NCBI GenBank assembly: GCA_947625045.1
Contig: CANQMW010000020.1
Span: forward strand, 1 to 49,423
Reading direction: 5' to 3'
DNA length: 49,423 nucleotides
From: an uncultured Oscillospiraceae bacterium
GTDB taxonomy: Bacteria; Bacillota; Clostridia; Oscillospirales; Oscillospiraceae
Shown here: positions 1 to 7,943 of the stretch, in pieces
How the letters are laid out: each line of letters starts with the position of its first letter
Position numbering within the stretch: the stretch's first letter is position 1
The notes under the pieces: generated by a model
Told to the model about the DNA's origin: nothing
The model's database searches: none
What the model saw: the letters and a program-made list of their open reading frames with translations, nothing else
Made by a program: the position numbers and the translations under genes

Positions 1-375
1 AGCTACTCCACCTTCGGCTCCGGCGCCGGCGAGGACGTGGACAAGATGCGCAACGCCGCCGAGCGGGTCAAGCAGCTCATGCCCAACGTGCCCATCACCG
101 GTGAGATGCAGTTCGACGCCGCCGTGAGCCCCATCGTGGCGGAGACCAAGTGCCCGGACGACAAGGTGGCCGGCTACGCCAACACCTTCATCTTCCCGGA
201 CATCAACGCCGGCAACATCGGCTACAAGATCGCCCAGCGCCTGGGCGGCTTCGAGGCCTACGGCCCCATCCTGTGCGGCCTGAACGCCCCCATCAACGAC
301 CTCTCCCGCGGCTGCAACGCCGAAGAAGTCTATTCGATGGCCATTATTACAGCGGCACAGGCAAATATGGTGTAA
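1..375 (+). CDS. pta: Phosphate acetyltransferase, C-terminal part
   Basis: The reading frame is open from base 1 and stops at 375, so only the last 124 residues are present. The sequence has the Pta C-terminal signature: FDAAVSPIVAETK, then ANTFIFPDINAGNIGYKIAQ, then GPILCGLNAPINDLSRGC and a final EVYSMAIITA segment. The enzyme interconverts acetyl-CoA plus phosphate and acetyl phosphate plus CoA in the cytoplasm; in fermenting Firmicutes it works with acetate kinase to make ATP. ackA is not in the window. The stop is followed within 20 bases by a perfect hairpin that is also the left end of repeat copy A. Identification is secure; the N-terminus lies outside the window. Confidence 0.95.
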   Translation, partial: SYSTFGSGAGEDVDKMRNAAERVKQLMPNVPITGEMQFDAAVSPIVAETKCPDDKVAGYANTFIFPDINAGNIGYKIAQRLGGFEAYGPILCGLNAPINDLSRGCNAEEVYSMAIITAAQANMV

Positions 376-390
376 ACACGGGTTTAACAA

Positions 391-540
391 AGAAAGACCT
401 GCCGAACGGCAGGTCTTTCTCATTGTATAGGCCCCCTTGTGCAAAGGGGGCTGGCAGCGCGAAGCGCTGACTGAGGGATTGTCCGACAACCCCTCCGCCT
501 CGCTCCGCTCGGCACCTCCCCTTGCACAGGGGAGGCTTTT
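391..540. repeat. Intergenic hairpin repeat, copy A
   Basis: Three hairpins in a row. The first is a perfect 14-bp stem with an AA loop (391-420, arms built on GACCTGCC and GGCAGGTC). The second is GCCCCCTT/AAAGGGGGC at 431-451. The last is CCTCCCCT/AGGGGAGG near 515-534. Between the last two lies CTGAGGGATTGTC and a CCTCCGCCTCGCT segment. The same layout recurs at 5864-6016 and 8309-8563. It fills the gap between the convergent pta and surface-protein genes and probably ends transcription from both sides. It has the character of a dispersed REP-like family. Confidence 0.8.
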
Positions 541-541
541 C

Positions 542-3037
542 TTAGCCCTTATGGCTCAGGCCGTCGGCCCAAAGGCCGGTGGCGGCGTTGTAGTCGCCCC
601 AGTTCTCGGTCCAGGTGCACTGGCCGTTCTTACCGCCGTGGGCGGTATTGAACCAGCCCATCCCGGCCTCCGGCCCCAGCCACTGCCAGCCGGTGAGCAT
701 CCGACCGATGCAGCCGTCCGCGTTGCTGGGCTGGAGGAAGTACCAGCCGGTGCCGTTGTTGTTTTCGATGTACTGAAGACCGGTGGCCAGCTTGCCGTCG
801 GCGCCCACATAGTACCAGTAGCCCCACATGGAGGCAGCGGCCTCGTTGGCCCAGTAGTTGGCCTTGGGCTCACCGTTCACAAAGTAGTAGTAATCGCCGG
901 TCTCGTAGTCATAGCTCCAGCCGGTGCCGCCGTTGGTCTTGGGCGGATCCACAGGCACGGGCACAGGCGAGGGCGCGGGCGTGACGCCCGGTCCCGGCGT
1001 GGGTGTGGGTTCGGGGCTGGGCGAGGTACCGGGCGTGGGGCTGGGACTGGGCGCAGACGAACCGCCGCCGCCATAGCCGCCGGTGCCGGTGTCATAGGGC
1101 GAACGCCACTTCTCAATCGGCGTCGGCGAGGGCTCTTTCAGAAGCGCTATCGTCACTTCATCCACGCCGTCCGGTATCCGTAAGGTATATCTTTTCCACG
1201 ACGCCCACTTCTCAACGTACTCCATCTGCAGACCTTCTACATACAGATGCGTTCCTTCGTATTCATCGGCAAAGATACGATCCCCTCTGCCAAGCATGGC
1301 AACCGAACCGTCACGTACCATGCCATAATTATAGAGCATGGCGATCTGGCTATCGTGATGACGCTCATCTTCGCTTGAAATATGGAATGTTATCGGACGG
1401 CGATGAAACACTTCAAGGACCGCATGATTCGATTCAACGCTGGATATAGAAAAGCCAAAGTCATCAATACTGGATGTCGCCCACCGGGTGATTTCGCCCC
1501 CATACAGAGCGAAATCGTATTGAGACTGACGGGCCTCTTCTGTGAGAGGAACATAATAGATCATACGGTCGATCAGGACGCTGTCTCCATCTTTCAGCTC
1601 CCTCTTTTCATCCCCTTCAAGCGTATAGAAGGAAAACTGTCCAGTGTCCCCGGCAAAGGACAGTTTTATTTTCTGCGCCGGTTCTGTTTTGATTTCAACT
1701 GTCCCCGCTTTTATGGCGGCCTCTTCATCAATAATCAGATCATAATCATTGTGGGGACCTCTTACTTCATACAAATCACTGTCACTAACCATCAGGCCAT
1801 CATCCTTCAGGTTAAAATATATTATCCCACCGGTATCATATTCATAAGCTCCAGAACCAGACTTAATCTCATACATGCTGTCAGCATGCTCAGTTATATA
1901 TCCAAAACGGCGCGCAGATATCTTGCTCTCATCGAACAGAACCGTATAAAGGGGCTCGGCCTCCGTTACATTAAACTCTACTTTTTCGGCACCCTCTACT
2001 ACTTTAAACCTATAATGGGCGTAGGGACCGTCGGGGTAATTGTAAACCGCATAAGGCGGGCCGCTGGGTTCATATTGTCCGTATAGTTCCGCACCAGACA
2101 CCACCTCAAGCGCATATCCTCTCTTGATGCGCATCTCAAAAACCTCTTCAGGATAAAAGGCCTTGGGCACATCTTTTAAGAGCCCTTCGCTTTCATCGTA
2201 GTCCGTACCGTTACGCTTAAATACAACGGGGACCTGATCACGCATCGTGATCTTTACAGTCATTCTCCGCATTTCTATCAGAGGGAAAAAACTATAACGT
2301 GCTGGGTAAGAGAATTTGAATTCTTTTCCTCCGCCGCTGATTTCCAACACCACACCGGCGTTCTGCGGTTGAAATACAACATACGCCTTCCCTGGGAGGA
2401 AGAATTCAATCTTCTCCTTGAGGTACGGTGAAACGTCGTCTATCGGCTCGCCGTCGCCGTCAACATAGTATATCTCCTCCGACACCGTCGGCATTCCGCC
2501 ATTCAAAAGCTGAATGGTGACTGGGGCATTTTTGGGTGTCAATAGAGCAAAGCATACAAATTCAAGACGTTTTTCCGATGTCTCTTCAATCAGATTATAC
2601 TCATATTCCCAAGAAAGACCATTTTTAATACCACTATAGTCACCAGTATAATATGCACCGTCCAGATAAATCTTATATAATATCTCGCCGGAGCCATCGT
2701 CGCTGGAAACAATCTTGTGGACTATCTGCCGGATATCCTCCACGGGCCCGGATATGACAAACTGAAATACCTGTCCCGTGTCCGCCGTCACGGAATATAT
2801 CCCATCTTCCGGCTCCGACACCGCCAAAGGCTCCACAGGCTCATTCGTGTACCCCGACACGGCAATTTCCTCAGGAACATTCTCCACCGGAGCTATTGGC
2901 TCTTCAAGGGGCTCGGGCTCCTCCACCGGCGCAACAGGCCCCTCGGCCTCGAACACGTCCTCCGCGGCGAACGCGGGAACGCCGAGGCCCAGGGCCATCA
3001 CGAACACCAGGAACAAACTCAATGCGCGCTTTTTCAT
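542..3037 (-). CDS. Secreted surface protein with C-terminal cell-wall-binding repeats
   Basis: 831 residues. The ATG at 3037 is chosen because it begins a clear signal peptide (MKKRALSLFLVFVMALGLG, cleavage near AFAA/ED) and GGAGAGAAGAGG lies just upstream. The frame is open further upstream, but that stretch overlaps the leader. After the signal comes a Glu/Pro-rich linker (about 25-80), roughly 550 residues I do not recognise, and a Gly/Ser then Pro-rich linker (PSPSPTPGTSPSPEPTPTP). The last ~130 residues carry aromatic repeats such as GDYYYFVNGEPKANYW and GWYFLQP, typical of choline-binding-like cell-wall repeats. The protein probably sits non-covalently on the envelope. The C-terminal module nearly matches that of the protein at 12142-14601. 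Transcription is expected from the leader at 3038-3309. Confidence 0.85.
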   Translation of the reverse strand: MKKRALSLFLVFVMALGLGVPAFAAEDVFEAEGPVAPVEEPEPLEEPIAPVENVPEEIAVSGYTNEPVEPLAVSEPEDGIYSVTADTGQVFQFVISGPVEDIRQIVHKIVSSDDGSGEILYKIYLDGAYYTGDYSGIKNGLSWEYEYNLIEETSEKRLEFVCFALLTPKNAPVTIQLLNGGMPTVSEEIYYVDGDGEPIDDVSPYLKEKIEFFLPGKAYVVFQPQNAGVVLEISGGGKEFKFSYPARYSFFPLIEMRRMTVKITMRDQVPVVFKRNGTDYDESEGLLKDVPKAFYPEEVFEMRIKRGYALEVVSGAELYGQYEPSGPPYAVYNYPDGPYAHYRFKVVEGAEKVEFNVTEAEPLYTVLFDESKISARRFGYITEHADSMYEIKSGSGAYEYDTGGIIYFNLKDDGLMVSDSDLYEVRGPHNDYDLIIDEEAAIKAGTVEIKTEPAQKIKLSFAGDTGQFSFYTLEGDEKRELKDGDSVLIDRMIYYVPLTEEARQSQYDFALYGGEITRWATSSIDDFGFSISSVESNHAVLEVFHRRPITFHISSEDERHHDSQIAMLYNYGMVRDGSVAMLGRGDRIFADEYEGTHLYVEGLQMEYVEKWASWKRYTLRIPDGVDEVTIALLKEPSPTPIEKWRSPYDTGTGGYGGGGSSAPSPSPTPGTSPSPEPTPTPGPGVTPAPSPVPVPVDPPKTNGGTGWSYDYETGDYYYFVNGEPKANYWANEAAASMWGYWYYVGADGKLATGLQYIENNNGTGWYFLQPSNADGCIGRMLTGWQWLGPEAGMGWFNTAHGGKNGQCTWTENWGDYNAATGLWADGLSHKG

Positions 3038-3309
3038 GCTCCATCCCTCTTCTCTCCGTATTTCCCGGCAGTACCGGCCCGCGGTATGACCCGCGGGCTT
3101 TCCCGCCGAGACAACAAAAAGCGGTGCAGGAAGCATCCTACACCGCAAAGGTTCTACATCACAGCCTGCTATACGGGCCCCCTTGTAAAAAACAGGGGGA
3201 GCGGGTATAATGAGGCGGGCGCAGTCTACTGCTGTGTGGGAGGGCTGATCTCCTGCATAGGGGCTTGGGGTGCTGGAACCACCCCAAGTCCTGCCTTTGG
3301 TTGTCTCGC
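3038..3309 (-). promoter_or_regulatory. Structured 5' leader, copy 1 (candidate regulatory RNA)
   Basis: Minus-strand leader of the surface gene. It opens with CGAGACAAC (complement of 3300-3308), which pairs perfectly with GTTGTCTCG (complement of 3107-3115) some 190 nt later. Within it are a CTTGGGGTG/CACCCCAAG stem (3264-3288), a CACACAGC/GCTGTG pairing and an intrinsic terminator (3116-3146: GCGGTGTAGGA/TCCTGCACCGC, then TTTTT). About 70 further bases lead to the ATG. A near copy sits at 7944-8224 ahead of another surface gene. I match it to no riboswitch class I know. On the plus strand of the same DNA, TTGTAA-N17-TATAAT (3183-3211) could drive an opposing transcript. Confidence 0.6.
3116..3146 (-). 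terminator. Intrinsic terminator inside leader copy 1
   Basis: The plus-strand hairpin at 3121-3146 is preceded by AAAAA at 3116-3120, so on the minus strand it is an 11-bp GC-rich stem followed by five Ts. It lies upstream of the coding region and would attenuate transcription unless it is bypassed. Confidence 0.75.
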
Positions 3310-3315
3310 AGGGAT

Positions 3316-3344
3316 ATTATATCGCGTTATCCTCTTGTGCGCAA
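3316..3344 (-). promoter_or_regulatory. Sigma-A-type promoter of leader copy 1
   Basis: On the minus strand TTGCGC (3339-3344), a 17-bp spacer and TATAAT (3316-3321). The -35 box lies in an inverted repeat built on CCCCCTTG/CAAGAGG. The same boxes and spacing occur at 8231-8259. Confidence 0.75.
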
Positions 3345-3408
3345 GGGGGTATTTCTATCAGAGCTACGAGAGGTTCTCTCCCTCCGTCGCGGCTGACGCC
3401 GCGCCACC

Positions 3409-3434
3409 TCCCTCGTCAGAGGGAGGCTTTTTAT
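3409..3434. repeat. CCTCCCTC/GAGGGAGG hairpin
   Basis: CCTCCCTC, loop GTCA, GAGGGAGG, then CTTTTT. A related hairpin ends the region upstream of leader copy 2 (8276-8296). The rest of the gap up to the sigma gene (3435-3576) shows no gene. Confidence 0.6.
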
Positions 3435-3576
3435 ATGCCAGCCCGACGGGCGGTGAGAACCGGCAGTGCCCCGCATGCGGTTGGTGAGCGAAGCGAACTT
3501 TAGCAGGAGGGGCCCTGCCGGGCTCAGCCGCCTTTGTACCATGTCACATCAAACGCCCTTTCCGCGATATTCACAG

Positions 3577-3588
3577 TGACAGCTGTCA
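3577..3588. promoter_or_regulatory. Palindrome next to the sigma-factor ribosome site
   Basis: A perfect 12-bp palindrome, TGACAGCTGTCA, runs into the ribosome site AAGGAGGG (3588-3595) of the ECF sigma gene. It could be an operator or, as RNA, occlude the ribosome site. Role inferred only. Confidence 0.35.
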
Positions 3589-3600
3589 AGGAGGGATAAC

Positions 3601-4161
3601 ATGACCGAGGAGAGGGCTTTGGCCCTGCTGAAAGAGAGAGACCCGGCGGCCCTGGACTGGTTCGTCCGGCGCTATACGGCCTACGTCAGCACCGTGATAT
3701 GGAACGTCATCGGCGCTTACCGCCCCCGCCAGGACGCGGAGGAGCTGACGGCAGATGTGTTTCTGGCCCTGTGGCAGAGCGGCGGCCGGCCCCAGGCCGG
3801 GAAGGTCCGGGGGTACCTGGGCGCCATCGCCCGGCACAAGGCCGTGAGCTGCCTGCGGGCCCGGGGCGTGGAGCTGGGGACCGAGGAGGATATGCTGGCT
3901 CTCGCCGTTCCCGGCCCGGAGGGGGCCGTGGAGGAACGGGAGCTTTCCCGCCTCGTGAAGGAGGCGGTGGAGAGCCTGGAGCCGCCGGACCGGGAGATAT
4001 TCCTGCGCTTTTACTACTACTGCCAGAGCGCCGGGGACATCGCCCAAATGCTGGACATGACCCCTGCCGCGGTGCGCAAGCGCCTGGAGCGGGGCCGGGA
4101 GAAGCTGAAACGCTATTTCGAGGAAAGGGGACTGACCCATGAGCTATACGACATTGTATGA
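3601..4161 (+). CDS. ECF-type RNA polymerase sigma factor
   Basis: 186 residues, with the ATG preceded by AAGGAGGG at good spacing. Region 2 spans about 18-65 (DWFVRRYTAYVSTVIWNVIG and ELTADVFLALWQ). Region 4 spans about 120-175 (LEPPDREIFLRFYY and the helix-turn-helix DIAQMLDMTPAAVRKRLERG). There is no region 3, as usual for ECF factors. It should direct RNA polymerase to a small regulon, probably cell-envelope genes. It overlaps the membrane protein at 4139 by 23 bases, the usual sigma/anti-sigma arrangement. I see no convincing ECF-type GGAAC...CGT promoter upstream. The two surface genes on either side have sigma-A-like promoters, so they are not obvious direct targets. Confidence 0.9.
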   Translation: MTEERALALLKERDPAALDWFVRRYTAYVSTVIWNVIGAYRPRQDAEELTADVFLALWQSGGRPQAGKVRGYLGAIARHKAVSCLRARGVELGTEEDMLALAVPGPEGAVEERELSRLVKEAVESLEPPDREIFLRFYYYCQSAGDIAQMLDMTPAAVRKRLERGREKLKRYFEERGLTHELYDIV

Positions 4162-5851
4162 CCTGATGGACCACTACCGGGAAGACGAGCTGGACCTGCC
4201 CGACGCCCGCGTCACCGACGCGGACCGGGTGAGCCGGCTGGTCCATGAGCGGCTGCGGCCCGCCGCCGTGGGCGGCCATGCCGCCCCCCGCCGGAGGCGG
4301 GGCCGCCGGGCGCTCATCGCCGCCGCGGCGGCGGTGATGGCCATAGTGCTGGGCGTGACCGCCTACGCGGTGTACCAGGCCAGCGTGAAGGACTATATCA
4401 TCCAGCCCAGCCCCGCCATCGAGACGGGCACGGAGCCCGCCCCGGCGCCGGATGCGGAGGCCGAGCCCGTGCAGGAGCAGGCCAGCCTCTCCCTGGTGGG
4501 CTATCAGGGCACGCCGGAGTACGAGGCCTACGCGGAGTGGTCCGCCTGGCAGGAGGCGAATCGGGACCTGGACCGCTTTATCGAGATGGGCGTGGACGAC
4601 AGCTACTATGAGACCCCGGAGAATTACGCCCACCTCTACGCCGCGCCCTTCAGGGACCAGGCGGAGAAGCTGGACGAGATCATGGAAAAGTACGGCCTGA
4701 CGCCCCTTGAGGAGCGGTATTTCATCTACTCTCCTGAGGACGTGTACGACTACCTGGGCACGGCGTCCTTCCTGCCGGCCGGTTCCCGCGGCGGCGGCTA
4801 TTTCTACGACGATGGGACCTTCAAGCTGGAGGCCATCGACTTCGGCACGGACAGCCTGAGCGGCACCCTGTACGCGTCGGTCAAGGGCTCCTTCTCCATG
4901 ATCGCCGGCTTTGTCCCCCAGGACTATGAGGAGTGGAGCTACACCACCGCCTCCGGCCAGACCCTGGACCTGGTCATGGGCACGGACCGCTCCCTGATGC
5001 TCCTGGAGACAGAGGGGGCCTACATCTACCTGGGCGTGAACATGGGCACCGAGCCCGTGTACCCCGACCAGCCCCAGAGCAAGGACGAATTCCGCGCCGG
5101 CTACGAGGAGATCGTCGCGTCGGAAGACGCCACGGACCAGGGAAAGGCCTGGGCGGCCCAGATCATAGAGGACATCGACAAGGCCTATCAGGACTATCTG
5201 GACGCGAACTTCGGCGGCGTGGACCTGGACGAGCCCATCCGGCCGGCCTATACGAAGCGGGACCTGGAGGCCCTGGCGGATACCGTCGGCTTCGACGTGC
5301 TGGCCCAGCGCTTTGCCGGGCCCGTGGACCGGGAGAAGGCCCAGGAAAATTACTACGCCTTCGTCCAGCGGCTGTCCGCTACGGACACCCATAACCGCGC
5401 GGCGGACGCGGACACAGCCATCGCCGACCTGGGCGACTACGCCATCGCGGCCCTGCCCGAGGGCTACGCCCTGTACGTCGTCGACGGCCAGACGGCGGAC
5501 GACTCCATAACGGGGGACGGCTATAACTACGTGACATGCCGGTATCAGGGCCCCACGGGCGGCGAGATCACCCTGACCTGGTCGGATGGGCTGGAGATGA
5601 GCGAGGTATCGCCTCTGTCCTTCTCCCTCGGCGAGAACGGGGAGCCGGTGGACGCCGTCTACCCGGAGGAGGAGCAGGTGACCGTGGGCGGCCACGACGC
5701 CCGGTACCTGGAGGGCGACGAGGGCAGGCGCCAGGAGCTGGAGTGGACAGACCCGGACCTGGGCCTTCGGTTCCAGGTAGTCCGCTCCTGGGGCGCCCAG
5801 ATGACCAAAGACGAGTTCATCGCCATGGCGGAGAGCGTCGCGGCGCAGTAA
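4139..5851 (+). CDS. Membrane-anchored probable anti-sigma factor with large extracytoplasmic domain
   Basis: 570 residues. A cytosolic N-terminus of about 55 residues ends in an Arg-rich stop (APRRRRGRR). One transmembrane helix follows (about 58-78, ALIAAAAAVMAIVLGVTAYA), then about 490 acidic residues predicted outside. The start overlaps the sigma gene by 23 bases, so translation is probably coupled. Topology and position point to an anti-sigma factor that holds the sigma at the membrane and senses an envelope signal. I see no HxxxCxxC zinc motif in the N-terminus. The outer domain is far larger than in most anti-sigma factors and I do not recognise it. It ends just before repeat copy B. 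Confidence 0.7.
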   Translation: MSYTTLYDLMDHYREDELDLPDARVTDADRVSRLVHERLRPAAVGGHAAPRRRRGRRALIAAAAAVMAIVLGVTAYAVYQASVKDYIIQPSPAIETGTEPAPAPDAEAEPVQEQASLSLVGYQGTPEYEAYAEWSAWQEANRDLDRFIEMGVDDSYYETPENYAHLYAAPFRDQAEKLDEIMEKYGLTPLEERYFIYSPEDVYDYLGTASFLPAGSRGGGYFYDDGTFKLEAIDFGTDSLSGTLYASVKGSFSMIAGFVPQDYEEWSYTTASGQTLDLVMGTDRSLMLLETEGAYIYLGVNMGTEPVYPDQPQSKDEFRAGYEEIVASEDATDQGKAWAAQIIEDIDKAYQDYLDANFGGVDLDEPIRPAYTKRDLEALADTVGFDVLAQRFAGPVDREKAQENYYAFVQRLSATDTHNRAADADTAIADLGDYAIAALPEGYALYVVDGQTADDSITGDGYNYVTCRYQGPTGGEITLTWSDGLEMSEVSPLSFSLGENGEPVDAVYPEEEQVTVGGHDARYLEGDEGRRQELEWTDPDLGLRFQVVRSWGAQMTKDEFIAMAESVAAQ

Positions 5852-5863
5852 AGGAGACACAAG

Positions 5864-6016
5864 GAAAGACCTGCCGTTTGGCAGGTCTTTCTCTTTATGT
5901 AGGCCCCCTTGTGCAAAGGGGGCTGGCTCCGGCGTTAGCCGGAGTCTGAGGGATTGTCTGACAACCCCTCCGCCTCGCTGTCGCTCGGCACCTCCCCTTG
6001 CACAGGGGAGGCTTTC
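5864..6016. repeat. Intergenic hairpin repeat, copy B
   Basis: Same layout as copy A. A 12-bp perfect stem GAAAGACCTGCC/GGCAGGTCTTTC with loop GTTT (5864-5891), then GGCCCCCTT/AAAGGGGGC, the CTGAGGGATTGTC segment, and CCTCCCCT/AGGGGAGG ending near 6012. It separates the convergent anti-sigma and surface genes. Confidence 0.8.
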
Positions 6017-7943
6017 ACCAACCCCTATGGGCCAGGCCGTCGCTCCACAGACCCGTGGCGGCGTTGTAGCTGCCCCAGCCCTGGGTGTAGGTGCACATGC
6101 CCTGGGAACCATACTTGGCGCTGAATTCGCCGTAACCTGCGTCGGTATAAGTATACAGCCAGCCGGTGAGCATCTTGCCGATCTCGCCCCGGTCGTTGGT
6201 GACCTGGAGCATGTACCAGGCCTTGCCGCCCTTCAGATCGTCCAGATACTGCATGCCCGTCAAGAGTTTGCCGTCCGCGTCGGCATAGTACCAGTTGTTA
6301 GCCCACTTGGATGCCCCGTCGGCAAAGCCGACCCAATAGTCGCCCACGCGACGGTTGTTTTTGAAGTAGTAATAATCCCCGGTCTCCGGCACATACCGCC
6401 AGCCGGTGCCGCCCGCAGGGGGCTTGATGCTCTCCAAATCGACCGCCGGTCCCGGCGTGGCCGTGGGCGTGGGCGTCACTGTCGGCTTTGGCGTAGCGGT
6501 GGGCTTCGGGGTAGCTGTCGGCTTTGGCGTGGCCGTAGGCTTTGGCGTGGCCGTAGGCTTGGGCGTAGCGGTGGGCTTAGGAGTAGCCGTTGGCTTGGGT
6601 GTTGCCGTGGGCTCCGGGGTAGGCGTAGGCAGGGGAGCGGGTACGCCTCCAAAAGCGTTTTCTCTTATCTCGGGTACGGTATCGCCTTTGAATACTACAT
6701 TTTCAAGATCATAGCAATGGTAGAACGCATATGCGTATATTACGTCTATTTCCCCGGAAAACACGACCTTGGTGATGTGGGCGTAGTCCCCATTACTTCT
6801 ATCTCTGCCGGTCGCAAAAAGATAGGCCGGAATTCGCGTCACCCGGTCACCAAAGGTGACCGTCAGAGAATCAACATTAGCGCCAGCATTATAGAAGACA
6901 GAATAGTTTGCACAATAATCATATTTGCTGTTATAGTTGCAATCCTTTACTCCTCCGTTGATTGTGATGGAACTCAGGTTCGTGCAGTCTTTGAACGCAC
7001 CATCGCCCAGAGTAATATTGGCTGTTGGCAGGGTGATGGATGAAAGCATCGTGCATCCGGAAAAACCTCTGTAGCCAATTGACAAAAAACCATAATTCCC
7101 AGACATCTCTGCATTTGTGGCCACATCAAAAGACCGAAGTGCCGTATTCTCCGCAAATGCGGATTCCCCAATGCTTCCCAACTGGGTGAGCGTGTCAAAG
7201 TTCGCGCTGGCCAGGTCGTAACAACGGTAAAATGCGTAATCGCCTATTTTTGTTACGTTTTGCCCTATGACCAGCTTGGTGATATGAGCGCAGACACCAT
7301 CACTCTTAGCGTTTCCGGTGGAAAAGAGGTAAGACGGAATTGCTTTGACGTTATTGCCAAAGGTCACTGTCAGAGAATCCGCATTAGCGCCAGCATTATA
7401 GAAGACAGAATAGTTCGCGCAATAATCATACTTGCTGTTATAGCTGCAATCCCCAATATCGTCGTTGATCGTGATGGAACTCAGGTTCGTGCAGTTCTTG
7501 AATGCTTTGTCTCCCAGTTTCGTGATCCCTTCCGGTATCACCAGGGTGGTAATGGAGGTGCAGTTTTCAAACGCACTGGCTTCAACGGTACGGATCTTGT
7601 ACGTCGAGCCTTCATAGGTCATGGTAGTCGGCACCGTCACGCTGGACGCGGAGCCGGTATACCTCAGAATAGACGCAACGCCGTTTTCTATCTTATACGT
7701 GTAATCATCTGAACTGTATTCAGCGATCACTTCCGGCTCATCAGCGGGCGTCTCCGCGGCCTCCTCCGGATCGTCCGCCGCCACGGGCACGGGCTCTTCC
7801 TCTTCCTCCTCTACCGGGGCGGCGGGGGCTGTCTCCTCCTGGGCGGGCGCCTCGGCCTGGAACTCCTCCGCCGCCAGGGCGGGGACGATGAGGCCGAGAG
7901 CCATCACCAGCGCCAGGAGCATAGTCAAAACGCGCTTTTTCAT
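6015..7943 (-). CDS. Secreted BspA-type leucine-rich-repeat protein with cell-wall-binding module
   Basis: 642 residues from the ATG at 7943, chosen for its signal peptide (MKKRVLTMLLALVMALGLIV, cleavage near ALAA/EE) and the ribosome site AAGGAAAGG. Order: acidic Pro/Glu linker (about 25-65), then LRR_5 repeats (about 90-420) such as ITTLVIPEGITKLGDKAFKN and LSSITINDDIGD. Two LRR blocks are near duplicates of each other, each containing CNYNSKYDYCANYSVFYNAG or a close variant. A PTATPKP tandem linker (about 435-490) and a cell-wall-binding module follow. BspA-like LRR proteins usually mediate surface contact; the ligand is unknown. It shares its leader with the gene at 542-3037. Confidence 0.85.
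   Translation of the reverse strand: MKKRVLTMLLALVMALGLIVPALAAEEFQAEAPAQEETAPAAPVEEEEEEPVPVAADDPEEAAETPADEPEVIAEYSSDDYTYKIENGVASILRYTGSASSVTVPTTMTYEGSTYKIRTVEASAFENCTSITTLVIPEGITKLGDKAFKNCTNLSSITINDDIGDCSYNSKYDYCANYSVFYNAGANADSLTVTFGNNVKAIPSYLFSTGNAKSDGVCAHITKLVIGQNVTKIGDYAFYRCYDLASANFDTLTQLGSIGESAFAENTALRSFDVATNAEMSGNYGFLSIGYRGFSGCTMLSSITLPTANITLGDGAFKDCTNLSSITINGGVKDCNYNSKYDYCANYSVFYNAGANVDSLTVTFGDRVTRIPAYLFATGRDRSNGDYAHITKVVFSGEIDVIYAYAFYHCYDLENVVFKGDTVPEIRENAFGGVPAPLPTPTPEPTATPKPTATPKPTATPKPTATPKPTATPKPTATPKPTATPKPTVTPTPTATPGPAVDLESIKPPAGGTGWRYVPETGDYYYFKNNRRVGDYWVGFADGASKWANNWYYADADGKLLTGMQYLDDLKGGKAWYMLQVTNDRGEIGKMLTGWLYTYTDAGYGEFSAKYGSQGMCTYTQGWGSYNAATGLWSDGLAHRGW
6460..6640 (-). repeat. 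18-bp tandem repeats coding for (TATPKP)n
   Basis: Seven consecutive TATPKP hexapeptides flanked by PTPTPEP and PTVTPTPTATPGP, encoded by 18-bp units that differ slightly at synonymous sites. They form the spacer between the LRR and wall-binding parts. Unit number could change by slippage without breaking the frame. Confidence 0.85.

Noticed and set aside
3038-3148. Upstream extension of the surface gene to an ATG at 3148
   Set aside because: It would put the leader terminator inside the coding region and bury the signal peptide 37 residues deep.
3038-3309. Assignment of the leader to a known riboswitch (cobalamin, guanidine-I, M-box, T-box) or 6S RNA
   Set aside because: None of the conserved core sequences of those classes that I know is present; only a generic terminator fits.
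3707-6112. 801-codon open frame on the minus strand opposite the sigma/anti-sigma genes
   Set aside because: A shadow in GC-rich DNA: low-complexity Arg/Gly/Ala composition and no motifs, while the plus strand has clear families with ribosome sites.
6460-6640. Regular repeats considered as a CRISPR array
   Set aside because: Units are contiguous 18-bp coding repeats without spacers, in frame with the surface protein.
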